64,000 nucleotides of DNA. Source: Microbacterium sp. LCT-H2. Lineage in GTDB: Bacteria; Actinomycetota; Actinomycetes; Actinomycetales; Microbacteriaceae. The notes under the pieces are model-generated. The model searched no databases. It was not told the origin of the DNA and was given only the letters and a program-made list of their open reading frames with translations. The DNA is taken from contig NZ_MODW01000008.1 of NCBI RefSeq assembly GCF_001866135.1, forward strand, positions 1 to 64,000, given 5' to 3'. Below are positions 7,473 to 16,808 of this stretch, piece after piece (the first letter of the stretch is position 1; every line of letters starts with the position of its first letter). The position numbers and the translations under genes were made by a program.

Positions 7473-8484
7473 CCAGTCCTCGGTTGATCTCGCGACCCCA
7501 GAACGGGCCGCGATAGAGGAACGCCGTGTAGCCCTGGACCAGGGTGGCCCCGGCATCCAGACGCTCCTGCACGTCGGCGGCCGTCTCGACGCCGCCCACC
7601 GCGATCACGCAGAAGTCCTCGGGGACCGCGGCGCGCACGACCCGGAGGACTTCCAGCGACCGCTGCTTGAGTGGCGCGCCGGACAGACCGCCCGCGCCCG
7701 CCGCCTCGACGACGGCGGCATCGGTGCGCAGTCCGTCACGGCTGATCGTCGTGTTGTGAGCGATGATGCCCGCGAGCCCTTCCTCGACGGCGAGCCGCGC
7801 GATCGCGGTGATCTCATCGTCCGACAGATCGGGGGCGATCTTCACGAGCAGCGGGGTGGACCCGGCCGCGTCACGGACGGCGCGCAGCAACGGCGCCAGG
7901 GTCTCCACCGCCTGCAGGCCCCGCAGCCCCGGAGTGTTCGGCGATGAGACGTTGACCGCGAGATAGTCGGCCAGCGGAGCCAGGCGGGTGGCCGAGGCGA
8001 CGTAGTCGTCGACGGCGTCTTCCACATCCACCACGCGGCTCTTGCCGATGTTCACGCCGATCACCGTGTCGGGGGCGCCACGGCGGAGGCGGGCGAGGCG
8101 GCGGGCGGCAGCGTCCGCGCCCTGGTTGTTGAAGCCCATGCGGTTGATGACCGCGCGATCCGCGACCAGTCGGAACAGGCGCGGCTTCGGGTTGCCCTCC
8201 TGCGGGACGGCGGTGACCGTCCCGACCTCGACGTGCCCGAAGCCGAGCGCGGCGAGGCCGCGGACGCCGACGGCGTTCTTGTCGAACCCGGCCGCGATGC
8301 CGAACGGCGACGGGAACGTCAGCCCCAGGGCCTCGACGCGAAGCGAAGGGTCGGGGCGGGTCATCGCGCGGGTGGCCCACGAGAGCGGCGGCACACCGAG
8401 GACGCGGATCACCGCCATGCCGGCGTGGTGGGCGAACTCGGGGTCGAAGCGCGACAGGACGGCGCGGAAGAGCAGCGGATACAT
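7447..8484 (-). CDS. pyrD: Dihydroorotate dehydrogenase (quinone), class 2
   Basis: The 345-residue enzyme oxidises dihydroorotate to orotate with FMN and passes electrons to menaquinone, the fourth step of pyrimidine synthesis. The N-terminal helices (MYPLLFRAVLSRFDPEFAHH) form the membrane-associated quinone site of class 2 enzymes. Other signatures are GLTFPSPFGIAAGFDKN, NRMGFNNQGAD, VNVSSPNTPGLRGLQ (with the catalytic Ser region), and IAVGGVETAADVQERLDAGA. A TAATCT hexamer lies 7 nt before the ATG and there is no ribosome site, so it can be made from a leaderless mRNA in addition to readthrough from nrdR. The 3' end runs 26 bp into the convergent DUF3043 gene. Confidence 0.97.
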   Translation of the reverse strand: MYPLLFRAVLSRFDPEFAHHAGMAVIRVLGVPPLSWATRAMTRPDPSLRVEALGLTFPSPFGIAAGFDKNAVGVRGLAALGFGHVEVGTVTAVPQEGNPKPRLFRLVADRAVINRMGFNNQGADAAARRLARLRRGAPDTVIGVNIGKSRVVDVEDAVDDYVASATRLAPLADYLAVNVSSPNTPGLRGLQAVETLAPLLRAVRDAAGSTPLLVKIAPDLSDDEITAIARLAVEEGLAGIIAHNTTISRDGLRTDAAVVEAAGAGGLSGAPLKQRSLEVLRVVRAAVPEDFCVIAVGGVETAADVQERLDAGATLVQGYTAFLYRGPFWGREINRGLVSPGTARA

Positions 8485-8491
8485 CCCTGCC

Positions 8492-8497
8492 AGATTA
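8492..8497 (-). promoter_or_regulatory. -10 hexamer of leaderless pyrD promoter
   Basis: Minus-strand TAATCT (containing the nrdR TAA stop) lies 7 nt before the pyrD ATG at 8484. Confidence 0.5.
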
Positions 8498-8965
8498 CCG
8501 GTCCGCCGCCTCCGCCTTCGCGTGGTCGGCCCGGAGGTCGCTGATCGCGGACTCGAAGTCCTCGAGCGAGTCGAACGCCTGGTAGACGCTCGCGAAGCGG
8601 AGGAAGGCGACCTCGTCGAGCTCACGGAGCGGCCCCAGGATGGCGAGGCCGATCTCGTTCGTGTCGAGCTGGGAGACGCCGGTCTGCCGGACCGCCTCCT
8701 CCACCCGCTGCGCCAGGATCGCGAGGTCCGCCTCCGTCACGGGACGCCCCTGGCAGGCCTTGCGCACACCGGAGATGACCTTCTCCCTGCTGAAGGGCTC
8801 CATGACGCCGGAGCGCTTGATGACGTTGAGGCTCGCCGTCTCCGTCGTGGAGAACCGTCCTCCACATTCCGGACACTGACGGCGCCGACGGATCGAGAGC
8901 CCGTCGTCGCTGGTGCGGGAGTCGATGACCCGGGAGTCGGGGTGACGGCAGAAGGGGCAGTGCAT
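8495..8965 (-). CDS. nrdR: Transcriptional repressor NrdR
   Basis: The 156-residue regulator represses ribonucleotide reductase genes in response to (d)ATP. The N-terminal zinc ribbon is complete ([15 protein letters not shown] with CPECGGRF, Cys3, Cys6, Cys31 and Cys34), followed by the [17 protein letters not shown] signature. The ATP-cone covers about residues 46-136 ([24 protein letters not shown]). The nrd genes it controls are not in this window. The gene lies between hisD and pyrD with 10-bp gaps. A TAGGAT hexamer 7 nt before its ATG, inside the end of hisD, suggests an internal leaderless promoter. Confidence 0.97.
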   Translation of the reverse strand: MHCPFCRHPDSRVIDSRTSDDGLSIRRRRQCPECGGRFSTTETASLNVIKRSGVMEPFSREKVISGVRKACQGRPVTEADLAILAQRVEEAVRQTGVSQLDTNEIGLAILGPLRELDEVAFLRFASVYQAFDSLEDFESAISDLRADHAKAEAADR

Positions 8966-8972
8966 CTGACAG

Positions 8973-8978
8973 ATCCTA
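8973..8978 (-). promoter_or_regulatory. -10 hexamer of leaderless nrdR promoter
   Basis: Minus-strand TAGGAT, overlapping the end of hisD, lies 7 nt before the nrdR ATG at 8965. Confidence 0.5.
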
Positions 8979-10280
8979 CGCGGTGAAGCGGGCCTCGATC
9001 GCCTCGCCGTGGGCCGGGAGCACCTCGGTCTCGGCCAGCGCGACCACACCCTCCCGAACAGCGGCCAGGGCCGAGCGGTCGTAGGAGACGACCTGCTGTG
9101 GGCGGAGGAACGTATAGGCGCCCAGGCCCGGTGCATAGCGAGCCTGACCACCGGTGGGCAGCACGTGGTTGCTTCCGGCCATGTAGTCACCGAGGCTGAC
9201 GGGCGTCTGGTCGCCGACGAACACGGCACCGGCGCTCGTGAAGGCGGCTGCCGCCTCCTCCGCATCCGCGAGGTGCAGCTCCAGGTGCTCCGGGGCGTAG
9301 GCGTTGCTGAACGCGGCCGCCGTCGCTCGGTCGTCCACCAGCACGATCGCCGACTGCGGGCCGGACAGCGCGGCCCTGACGCGTTCGCTGTGCCGGGTGC
9401 GCGCGGCCTGCTGCTCGACCTCTGCGCGGACCTGCTCCGCGATCTCCAGGTCATCCGTCACGAGGACGGCCGAGGCCTGCTCGTCGTGCTCGGCCTGGCT
9501 GACGAGGTCGGCGGCGATGAGACGAGGGTCGGCGTCGGCGTCGGCGACGACGAGGATCTCGGTCGCGCCGGCCTCGGAGTCCGTGCCGACCACCCCGGCG
9601 ACGGCCCGCTTCGCCGACGCGACGTAGTTGTTTCCCGGTCCCGACACGACATCGACGGGATCGAGCCCCAGGCTCGCGACACCGTGGGCGAGCGCACCGA
9701 TGGCTCCAGCTCCGCCCATCGCATAGACCTCGGAGACCCCGAGCAGCGCCGCGGCGGCCAGAATGGTCGGGTGGACGCGACCGTCCTGGTCCGCCTGCGG
9801 CGGCGAGGCGAGGGCGATCTGCTGCACCCCCGCGACCTGCGCGGGAACGACGTTCATGACGACGCTCGACGGGTAGACGGCCTTGCCCCCGGGGATGTAG
9901 ACCCCGACACGGGCCACCGGCTGCCAGCGCTGCGTGATGGTCGCTCCCTCGCCGATCCTCGTCACCTGCGGTGCGGGAACCTGCGCGGCCGAGGCCAGGC
10001 GCACACGTCGGATGGCCTCCTCGAGGGAAGCGCGGACCGTCGGAGCCAGGTTCGACAGCGCCTCCGCGAGGTGTGCTTCCGGCACCCGCACGGCGTGCCC
10101 GGTGACCCGGTCGAACCGCTCCGCCTGTTCCCGCAGCGCGTCCTCGCCGCGATCCTGAACGTCGTCGACAAGACGCGCGGCGGTGTCGAGCGCCTCGGCT
10201 CGCGCCTGGGTCGCGCGCGGAACGGCTGCGAGCATGTCAGCGGGCGAGAGCTCGCGCCCCCGCAGATCGATCGTGCGCAT
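8976..10280 (-). CDS. hisD: Histidinol dehydrogenase
   Basis: The 434-residue zinc enzyme performs the last two steps of histidine synthesis, oxidising L-histidinol to histidine with two NAD+. Typical signatures include [28 protein letters not shown], the [12 protein letters not shown] segment, [33 protein letters not shown] (zinc/active-site His), and YAPEHLELH. The length is normal. It begins 1 bp after the stop of the upstream membrane-protein gene and ends 10 bp before nrdR. Notably, no other his gene is nearby, so hisD is separated from the rest of the pathway. Confidence 0.97.
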   Translation of the reverse strand: MRTIDLRGRELSPADMLAAVPRATQARAEALDTAARLVDDVQDRGEDALREQAERFDRVTGHAVRVPEAHLAEALSNLAPTVRASLEEAIRRVRLASAAQVPAPQVTRIGEGATITQRWQPVARVGVYIPGGKAVYPSSVVMNVVPAQVAGVQQIALASPPQADQDGRVHPTILAAAALLGVSEVYAMGGAGAIGALAHGVASLGLDPVDVVSGPGNNYVASAKRAVAGVVGTDSEAGATEILVVADADADPRLIAADLVSQAEHDEQASAVLVTDDLEIAEQVRAEVEQQAARTRHSERVRAALSGPQSAIVLVDDRATAAAFSNAYAPEHLELHLADAEEAAAAFTSAGAVFVGDQTPVSLGDYMAGSNHVLPTGGQARYAPGLGAYTFLRPQQVVSYDRSALAAVREGVVALAETEVLPAHGEAIEARFTA

Positions 10281-10281
10281 G

Positions 10282-11511
10282 TCAGCCCTTCGTGATGCCT
10301 GCGATGTCGTGGAGGTAGCCGATGCGCCCGTCATCGTGGCGCACGACGAACGCCCCGCCCCGATCCTCGATGACCAGCGCCCAGGCGGTCGGACCGATGC
10401 GGAAGATCGGCTCTCCGCGTTCGTCGTGCACGTCGCGCTCCGTCGGGGCGAGGATCCAGAAGGGCTGCGCCTCGGGCGCGTTCCGACGCGGGGCGGCTGC
10501 CTGGTGATCGTCGATGACGGATTGCACCGCCGTCGCATCATCCGATGCCGGTTCCTGCGCGGCCGCGAGTTCCTCCTCGGAGAGCGCCTTGGCGCCCAGC
10601 AGCGACTCGATGCTGCCGGTGTCGGAAACGATCTCCGGCTGCTCTCCGCGGGAGCGCCGTGAGTAGACCGGTGTGTACTCGTCCTCCGCGGAGACCGGCA
10701 CGGTTCCGGTTCCCCCACCCGAGGCATGCGCGGTGAGAGGGACGCGATCTGCGCCGCTCGCCGACACATCGCTCGTGTCGGTGTCGGTGTCGCGGAGATC
10801 GGCGGCGTCCGCGTCGGCGGTGCCCTGCTCGGCATCGGCGTCGGCGTCGGAGATGACGGCTGTCTCGCCCTCGGCTGCCGCAGCGGGAGACTCGGCGGCC
10901 GCAGGGGACTCGGCGGCGGATCCGCTCGACGTCGCCTCGGGACGCGGCCGTGCGATCACCGGGCGCACCGGATTGGCGTTGCGGTGCGCCAGCGTGACGA
11001 GACGCCCCTGGAAGTCCTCCTTGAGCCCCGGGATGAGCGGCGCGAAGACGGTGAGCACGACGAGCGCGGTCGAGGTGATGACCTGCACGACGGCGTTCCA
11101 GGGCAGACCCCAATTGCCGGTGGAGATGACGGCGGAGAAAGCGAGCCACAGATTCCCTGCCCACACACAGGCCGACACCGAGAACGCCACGGAGGCGAAC
11201 TGGTCGATTCCGAGCGACCCGACTCTCCGGATCCCGTCCGGCGAGAAACGCCGGAGGACAAGGAGGAAGACGGCCACGGTGGGCACGCCGATCGGCAGGA
11301 TCCACTGGATGCCGATGCCCCACAGCGAGATGCCCCCGCTGAGGGGGAAGAAGGAGACGAGGAAGGAGACCGCCCATACGCCCACGATCAGCAGCTCGCG
11401 CAGCGTGAAACCGAGGATGCCGTACTCCGGCGTGACCTCGTCGTCGTAGAGGACGCCGTCCTCATCGCTGAACACCGCTTCGGTGTCCGGCTCGGGAAGA
11501 TCCGTGCTCAT
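10282..11511 (-). CDS. Unidentified membrane protein with long acidic Ala-rich segment
   Basis: This 409-residue protein is not one I can name. Residues 1-30 are acidic and hydrophilic, then come about four membrane helices between residues 33 and 160 (GFTLRELLIVGVWAVSFLVSFF; IQWILPIGVPTVAVFLLVL; FASVAFSVSACVWAGNLWL; VVQVITSTALVVLTVFAPLI). A low-complexity region of about 150 residues follows, rich in Ala, Asp, Glu, Ser and Thr. The C-terminal 60 residues form a small folded-looking domain (RDVHDERGEPIFRIGPTAWALVIEDRGGAFVVRHDDGRIGYLHDIAGI). The ATG at 11511 has a GAAAGGA ribosome site. The gene heads the hisD-nrdR-pyrD set and its stop is 1 bp from hisD, so it is co-transcribed. Confidence 0.75.
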   Translation of the reverse strand: MSTDLPEPDTEAVFSDEDGVLYDDEVTPEYGILGFTLRELLIVGVWAVSFLVSFFPLSGGISLWGIGIQWILPIGVPTVAVFLLVLRRFSPDGIRRVGSLGIDQFASVAFSVSACVWAGNLWLAFSAVISTGNWGLPWNAVVQVITSTALVVLTVFAPLIPGLKEDFQGRLVTLAHRNANPVRPVIARPRPEATSSGSAAESPAAAESPAAAAEGETAVISDADADAEQGTADADAADLRDTDTDTSDVSASGADRVPLTAHASGGGTGTVPVSAEDEYTPVYSRRSRGEQPEIVSDTGSIESLLGAKALSEEELAAAQEPASDDATAVQSVIDDHQAAAPRRNAPEAQPFWILAPTERDVHDERGEPIFRIGPTAWALVIEDRGGAFVVRHDDGRIGYLHDIAGITKG

Positions 11512-11578
11512 AGTCGTCCTTTCCTCGTCGGCGCACCACGTCTTTCCGGTGCTCTCGACGGCTCCCGATCCTACCCGC

Positions 11579-14500
11579 TCACCCCAGACAGGTTGGTCCG
11601 AGCAGTGACTTGAGGTCACCGAAGAGGTCGGCGGAGACCTTCACCGGCATGGGCACCTCGAACACCTTCGCCGTGCCCGCGCGGTGCACGCGCAGCAGCA
11701 CCTCGGTGTCCCCGCTGTGCCGCCGGAGTACCTCCGCCAGCTCCGTCATGACCCGCTCAGTGGCGCGCTGCTCCGCGAGGACGAGCGAGAGCGGACCCGC
11801 CGCGTCGAAGGAGCCGACGTCGGGCGCGAACGCCGACTGCGCATGCAGATTGAGCCCGTCGTCGCGGCGCGACACCCGACCGCGCACGGCGAGGATCGCA
11901 TCCTGCTGCAGAGTGTGCTGGAACTCGAGGTACGTCTTGCCCATGAACATCACGGTGACCTCGCCGTTGAAGTCCTCCACGGTGATCATGCCGTAGGGGT
12001 TTCCGCTCGCCTTCGCCACACGATGTTGGACACTCGTGACGAGGCCGGCCACAGTGACCTGATCGCCGTCCTGCAGGTCCTCGGAGTTGTTGAGGTCGTG
12101 GATGGAGATCGAGGCATGCTTCGCGAGCGGGACCTCGAGGCCAGCCAACGGGTGGTCGGAGACGTAGAGGCCGAGCATCTCCCGCTCGAAGGCGAGTTTG
12201 TCCTTCTTGATCCACTCGGGACGAGGAGGCACCTTCGCGGGGGCCGCCTCCTCCATGCCGTCGTAGAGACTGTCGAAGTCGAAGCCGATGGCGCCCTGAG
12301 CCTCGTTGCGCTTCCGGTCCACCGCCGCCTCCACGGCGTCTTCATGGATCTCGAGGAGGGCCCGACGGGTGTCCCCCATGGAGTCGAAGGCCCCGGCTTT
12401 GATGAGCGACTCGACCGTGCGCTTGTTGGCGACGTGCAGCGGCACCTTGTCGAGGAAGTGGTGGAACGAGGTGAACCGCTCATCCTTGCGGGATTGCACG
12501 ATGCCGTCGACGACGTTCGTGCCGACGTTGCGGACGGCGCCGAGACCGAAGCGGATGTCGTCGCCGACGGCCGCGAAGAAGTTGATCGACTCCGAGACGT
12601 CCGGCGGGAGCACCTTGATCCCCATCCGGCGACACTCGTTCAGGTAGAGCGCCATCTTGTCCTTCGAGTCGCCGACGCTCGTGAGGAGGGCGGCCATGTA
12701 CTCGGCCGGGTAGTGCGCCTTGAGATAGGCGGTCCAATAGGACACGAGACCGTACGCGGCGGAGTGCGCTTTGTTGAAGGCGTAATCCGAGAACGGCAGG
12801 AGGATGTCCCACAGCGCCTTGACCGCTCCTTCCCCGAAGCCGCGCTCGGTCATTCCCGCCGCGAACCCGGCGTACTGCTTGTCCAGCTCGGACTTCTTCT
12901 TCTTTCCCATCGCTCGGCGCAGGATGTCGGCCTGACCGAGGCTGAACCCGGCCACCTTCTGCGCGATCGCCATGACCTGCTCCTGGTAGATGATGAGCCC
13001 GTAGGACTCCTCCAGGATCTCGGCGAGCGGCTCCGCGAGTTCGGGATGGATCGGGGTGATCTCCTGCTGCCCGTTTTTGCGCAGCGCGTAGTTGGTGTGG
13101 GAGTTCGCTCCCATCGGCCCCGGACGGTACAGCGCGATGAGGGCGGAGATGTCACCGAAGTTGTCCGGCTTCATGAGCCGCATGAGTGAACGCAGCGGCG
13201 GACTGTCGAGCTGGAACACGCCGAGCGTGTCGCCGCGGGCCAGCAGCTCGTAGACGGCGGGGTCGTCGAGACCGAGGTGCTCGAGATCGAGCTCTTCGCC
13301 CCGGTTCATGCGGATGTTGTCGAGCGCGTCCGAGATGATCGTGAGGTTCCGGAGGCCGAGGAAGTCCATCTTGATGAGGCCGAGGGACTCGCACGACGGA
13401 TAGTCGAACTGCGTGACGATCTGGCCGTCCTGCTCGCGGCGCATGATCGGGATGATGTCGAGCAGGGGCTCCGACGACATGATGACGCCGGCAGCATGCA
13501 CGCCCCACTGCCGCTTCAGCCCCTCGAGGCCGAGTGCCCGGTCGAAGACCGTCTTCGCCTCGGGGTCGGTCTCGATGAGAGCCCGGAACTCGCTGGCCTC
13601 CTTGTAGCGCGGGTGCGCGGAGTCGAACATGCCGTCGAGGGGCATGTCCTTGCCCATCACGGCCGGCGGCATCGCCTTGGTGAGCCGCTCGCCCATGCTG
13701 AACGGGAAGCCGAGGACGCGCCCGGCGTCCTTGAGGGCCTGCTTCGACTTGATCGTGCCGTACGTGACGATCTGTGCGACCCGCTCGGATCCGTACTTCC
13801 GGGTCACGTACTCGATGACCTCGCCCCGGCGGCGGTCGTCGAAGTCGACGTCGAAGTCGGGCATCGACACGCGGTCCGGGTTGAGGAACCGCTCGAAGAT
13901 CAGACCGTGCTCGAGAGGGTCGAGGTCGGTGATCTTCATCGCATAGGCGACCATCGAACCCGCACCGGAGCCACGCCCCGGACCGACGCGGATGCCGTTG
14001 TCCTTGGCCCAGTTGATGAAGTCGGCGACGACGAGGAAGTAGCCGGGGAAGCCCATCTGGAGGATGATGCCGGTCTCGTACTCGGCCTGCTTGCGCACCT
14101 TGTCCGGGATGCCGTTCGGGTACCGGTAGTGGAGGCCCTTCTCGACCTCCTTGATGAGCCAGCTGTCCTCGGTCTCACCCTCAGGCACGGGGAACCGCGG
14201 CATGTAGTTCGCCGAGGTGTTGAACTCGACCTCGCACCGCTCGGCGATCAGGAGCGTGTTGTCGCAGGCCTCCGGGTGGTCCCGGAAGAGCTGCCTCATC
14301 TCAGCGGCGGTCTTGATGTAGTACCCGTCGCCGTCGAACTTGAAGCGGTTCGGGTCGTCGAGCGTGGAGCCGGACTGCACGCACAGCAGGGCTGCGTGGG
14401 CGTCAGCCTCGTGCTGGTGGGTGTAATGCGAGTCGTTGGTGGCCACGAGCGGGATGCCGAGGTCTTTCGCGAGACGCAGCAGATCCGTCATGACCCGGCG

Positions 14501-15097
14501 CTCGATCGACAGGCCGTGGTCCATGATCTCGGCGAAGTAGTTCTCCTTGCCGAAGATGTCCTGGAACTCCGCTGCGGCCGCGCGGGCGGCGTCGTACTGA
14601 CCGAGCCGCAACCGCGTCTGCACCTCTCCCGACGGGCACCCCGTCGTGGCGATGAGCCCCTTGCCGTACGTCTGGAGCAGCTCGCGGTCCATACGCGGCT
14701 TGAAGTAGTACCCCTCCATGCTCGACAGCGAGCTCAGCCGGAAGAGGTTGTGCATGCCCTCCGTGCTCTGACTCCACATGGTCATGTGGGTGTACGCGCC
14801 CGAGCCGGACACGTCGTCGCTGCGCTGGTCCGCCGAGCCCCACTGCACGCGGGTCTTGTCGCTGCGGTGCGTGCCCGGGGTGACGTACGCCTCGAGACCC
14901 ACGATCGGCTTGATGCCGGCATTGCGGGCGGCGTTGTAGAACTCGAACGCCGCGAAGGTGTTCCCGTGGTCCGTCACCGCGATCGCCGGCATGCCGTAAT
15001 CGGCCGCAGCCTGCGTCATCGCATTGATCTTCGCAGCCCCGTCGAGCATCGAGTACTCGCTGTGCACGTGCAGGTGGACGAAGGAGTCGGATGCCAT
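11579..15097 (-). CDS. dnaE1: DNA polymerase III alpha subunit, replicative (DnaE1)
   Basis: The 1172-residue replicative polymerase has the standard DnaE order. First is the PHP domain (FVHLHVHSEYSMLDGAAKI, AVTDHGNTFAAFEF). Next is the polymerase palm with the catalytic aspartates in PDFDVDFDDRRRGEVIEY and the NAKKSE-like helix region (RAMGKKKKSELDKQ). The fingers follow (SDYAFNKAHSAAYGLVSYWTAYLKAHYPAEYMAALL), then a helix-hairpin-helix (KAGAFDSMG) and an OB fold (VTVAGLVTSVQHRVAK). A TAGACT hexamer lies exactly 6 nt before the ATG and there is no ribosome site, so the mRNA should be leaderless. A second, mutagenic DnaE is encoded at the right end of the window. Confidence 0.98.
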   Translation of the reverse strand: MASDSFVHLHVHSEYSMLDGAAKINAMTQAAADYGMPAIAVTDHGNTFAAFEFYNAARNAGIKPIVGLEAYVTPGTHRSDKTRVQWGSADQRSDDVSGSGAYTHMTMWSQSTEGMHNLFRLSSLSSMEGYYFKPRMDRELLQTYGKGLIATTGCPSGEVQTRLRLGQYDAARAAAAEFQDIFGKENYFAEIMDHGLSIERRVMTDLLRLAKDLGIPLVATNDSHYTHQHEADAHAALLCVQSGSTLDDPNRFKFDGDGYYIKTAAEMRQLFRDHPEACDNTLLIAERCEVEFNTSANYMPRFPVPEGETEDSWLIKEVEKGLHYRYPNGIPDKVRKQAEYETGIILQMGFPGYFLVVADFINWAKDNGIRVGPGRGSGAGSMVAYAMKITDLDPLEHGLIFERFLNPDRVSMPDFDVDFDDRRRGEVIEYVTRKYGSERVAQIVTYGTIKSKQALKDAGRVLGFPFSMGERLTKAMPPAVMGKDMPLDGMFDSAHPRYKEASEFRALIETDPEAKTVFDRALGLEGLKRQWGVHAAGVIMSSEPLLDIIPIMRREQDGQIVTQFDYPSCESLGLIKMDFLGLRNLTIISDALDNIRMNRGEELDLEHLGLDDPAVYELLARGDTLGVFQLDSPPLRSLMRLMKPDNFGDISALIALYRPGPMGANSHTNYALRKNGQQEITPIHPELAEPLAEILEESYGLIIYQEQVMAIAQKVAGFSLGQADILRRAMGKKKKSELDKQYAGFAAGMTERGFGEGAVKALWDILLPFSDYAFNKAHSAAYGLVSYWTAYLKAHYPAEYMAALLTSVGDSKDKMALYLNECRRMGIKVLPPDVSESINFFAAVGDDIRFGLGAVRNVGTNVVDGIVQSRKDERFTSFHHFLDKVPLHVANKRTVESLIKAGAFDSMGDTRRALLEIHEDAVEAAVDRKRNEAQGAIGFDFDSLYDGMEEAAPAKVPPRPEWIKKDKLAFEREMLGLYVSDHPLAGLEVPLAKHASISIHDLNNSEDLQDGDQVTVAGLVTSVQHRVAKASGNPYGMITVEDFNGEVTVMFMGKTYLEFQHTLQQDAILAVRGRVSRRDDGLNLHAQSAFAPDVGSFDAAGPLSLVLAEQRATERVMTELAEVLRRHSGDTEVLLRVHRAGTAKVFEVPMPVKVSADLFGDLKSLLGPTCLG

Positions 15098-15103
15098 GCT
15101 TCG

Positions 15104-15109
15104 AGTCTA
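15104..15109 (-). promoter_or_regulatory. -10 hexamer of leaderless dnaE1 promoter
   Basis: Minus-strand TAGACT lies 6 nt before the dnaE1 ATG at 15097, with no Shine-Dalgarno between. Confidence 0.6.
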
Positions 15110-15135
15110 CGTTCGGCCATCGACATCGGCCGGCC

Positions 15136-16200
15136 TCACGGCACCTCGTCCACCACCTCGGTGACGACGCTCGTCGTCGACTCCGGCGTGTCTCCGATGA
15201 CCCCTCCGGACCCGTAGCCCTCCGCGATCGAGTCCACGAGTCCGTGCGTCGTGTCGACCACGATGGTCGTCGTCCGGTGGCCGGGAACCGCATAGCGCAG
15301 CGTGGCCGTGCCGTCGCCCTCGTCGACCAGCTCGAAGCCCGGGATCAAGGCGATCGCGCGGAAGAAGGCCGCTCTCAGCTCGGCCGGCATGAGGTTGATC
15401 GCGGAGGGGTCGGAGAGGCTCGCCACCACCCACCGATCACCCTCCTCGTCGGCCAGCCCGGACCGGTCGCGCAGCCAGTCCCGTAGCGCCGCCGGTTCCC
15501 GCGGCATCTCGGCGTAGTAGGGGCGATAGCCGTCCGCCAACTGCGGAACGGGCGGCGGATCGCCCTCGCCGACCGGCCAGGCGCCCCCGGGGAGGACCTG
15601 CACCGTGCCGCGCTCGCGGATCGCCGCACCGGGTGACGAGGGCCACTCCTGTGCGGCCCGCGTGCCCTGCGCGCCGAACGACCGCACCACTTTGGCGTTC
15701 CCCCAGTCGTAGAACCAGTCGGCCGAGCGGTCTGCAGGGATGTACAGCACCCGTGTGTCCCTCACCAGGACGGCCGCGTCCCCCGTCTCCCGGGAGGCGT
15801 TGAAGGCGAAGGTGTCGTCGTCGCCGTCGTCGGCGGCGTCTCCATCCCAGAACTGGACGAACTCATCGACGGTCTCGATCCGGATGTACTGTCCCTCCTC
15901 CGGGGTCAGATCCTGGGCATCGACGGTGACGCTCGCCGCCTGCTCGAGGACCGCCGCAGCGGCGGCATCGGGCATCACCGGGAACAGGAGACCTCCGGCG
16001 CCCAGCGCCACCACCGCGGCCCCGGCCGTCAGCCCCGCGATGCCGAGGCCGGTCCACACCCGCTCCCGTCGTCGTCCGCCCCGCGGAGCACGCGCGGCTG
16101 ACACCACGGCAGCCAGAGTGGCGCGGGCACGACGGATGCTCTCGTCCGAGGCTTCCGCCTGATCCGCGCCGAGGTCACGCACTCGTTCCATAAGCAGCAT
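15136..16200 (-). CDS. CU044_5270-type membrane protein, ECF sigma partner
   Basis: The 354-residue protein resembles the actinobacterial CU044_5270 family, genes of which usually follow an ECF sigma factor and may act as anti-sigma or sensor proteins. It has a cytoplasmic N-terminus of about 55 residues, one membrane helix (about 58-80, LGIAGLTAGAAVVALGAGGLLF), then a large extracytoplasmic domain with EEGQYIRIETVDEF, ending in TTIVVDTTHGLVDSIAEGYG. The ATG at 16200 has a GGAGG ribosome site 6 nt upstream and starts 26 bp before the sigma-factor stop, so the two are translationally coupled. The sensed signal is unknown. Confidence 0.8.
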   Translation of the reverse strand: MLLMERVRDLGADQAEASDESIRRARATLAAVVSAARAPRGGRRRERVWTGLGIAGLTAGAAVVALGAGGLLFPVMPDAAAAAVLEQAASVTVDAQDLTPEEGQYIRIETVDEFVQFWDGDAADDGDDDTFAFNASRETGDAAVLVRDTRVLYIPADRSADWFYDWGNAKVVRSFGAQGTRAAQEWPSSPGAAIRERGTVQVLPGGAWPVGEGDPPPVPQLADGYRPYYAEMPREPAALRDWLRDRSGLADEEGDRWVVASLSDPSAINLMPAELRAAFFRAIALIPGFELVDEGDGTATLRYAVPGHRTTTIVVDTTHGLVDSIAEGYGSGGVIGDTPESTTSVVTEVVDEVP

Positions 16201-16777
16201 CGCTCTCCTCCTTCGCCATCCATGTGAGTCGGGTCTGCCCGCGCGAACCCGGCGGGGCGAGCCGTCGTCTGACCCGGTTGAGCCGCGACCGCACCGTCCC
16301 GACCGGGATGCCGAGGGCGACGGCGATCTGCTCGTAGGTGAGATCACCCCAGGCATGCAGGAGCAGCACGTCGCGGTCCCTGGCCGGGAGCCCGGCGATG
16401 CGGGGCGCGAGTGCTCGCAGGGCGGCATCGGCGTCGAGCCGCGCGTCGGACGCCGCGTACGGGTGCTCCGCGGGCCCCTCGGTGCCCGAAGTGGCCTCGA
16501 AAGCCCGCCACTGCCGTACTTCGGCCGCGCGGTGCCGCTTGATCATCCTCGTGGCGATGCCCAGGAGCCACGGCAGCGCCGACGCGACATCGAGATCGAA
16601 AGAAGCTCGACGGCGGAAGGCGACCAGGAACGTCTCACTGAGCACGTCGTCGACCGCATCCTCGCCGACACGCCGCCGGATGTACCCGCCGACCGGACGC
16701 ACATGCCGCTCGAAGATGGCGGAGAACGCCCGCGGCTCGTCGAGCGACCGAGCGATGACCTCGCTGTCTGTGTTCAC
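16175..16777 (-). CDS. RNA polymerase ECF sigma factor
   Basis: The 200-residue sigma-70 family factor has only regions 2 and 4. Region 2 shows the -10 recognition pattern VDDVLSETFLVAFRR with SALPWLLGIATRMIKRHRAAE. Region 4 shows LPARDRDVLLLHAWGDLTYEQIAVALGIPVGTVRSRLNRVRRRL, a clear helix-turn-helix. The start is GTG at 16777. Its 3' end overlaps the CU044_5270 gene by 26 bp, the usual sigma/anti-sigma arrangement. The promoters it controls cannot be read here, though autoregulation would be normal for the type. Confidence 0.93.
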   Translation of the reverse strand: MNTDSEVIARSLDEPRAFSAIFERHVRPVGGYIRRRVGEDAVDDVLSETFLVAFRRRASFDLDVASALPWLLGIATRMIKRHRAAEVRQWRAFEATSGTEGPAEHPYAASDARLDADAALRALAPRIAGLPARDRDVLLLHAWGDLTYEQIAVALGIPVGTVRSRLNRVRRRLAPPGSRGQTRLTWMAKEESDAAYGTSA

Positions 16778-16808
16778 ACTCTGTATTGCCCCGGTAGCGG
16801 AAGACGGT

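Noticed and set aside
6855..7556. N-terminal extension of the M20 peptidase to about 700 residues
   Set aside because: It would run antisense through the DUF3043 gene; the family N-terminus and a -10 element both point to ATG 6854.
10700..10930. Short tandem repeats in the membrane-protein gene (gtcggt and gcggcc units)
   Set aside because: They encode an Ala/Asp/Thr-rich disordered segment with the usual codons of the genome; no exact repeat array longer than a few units exists.
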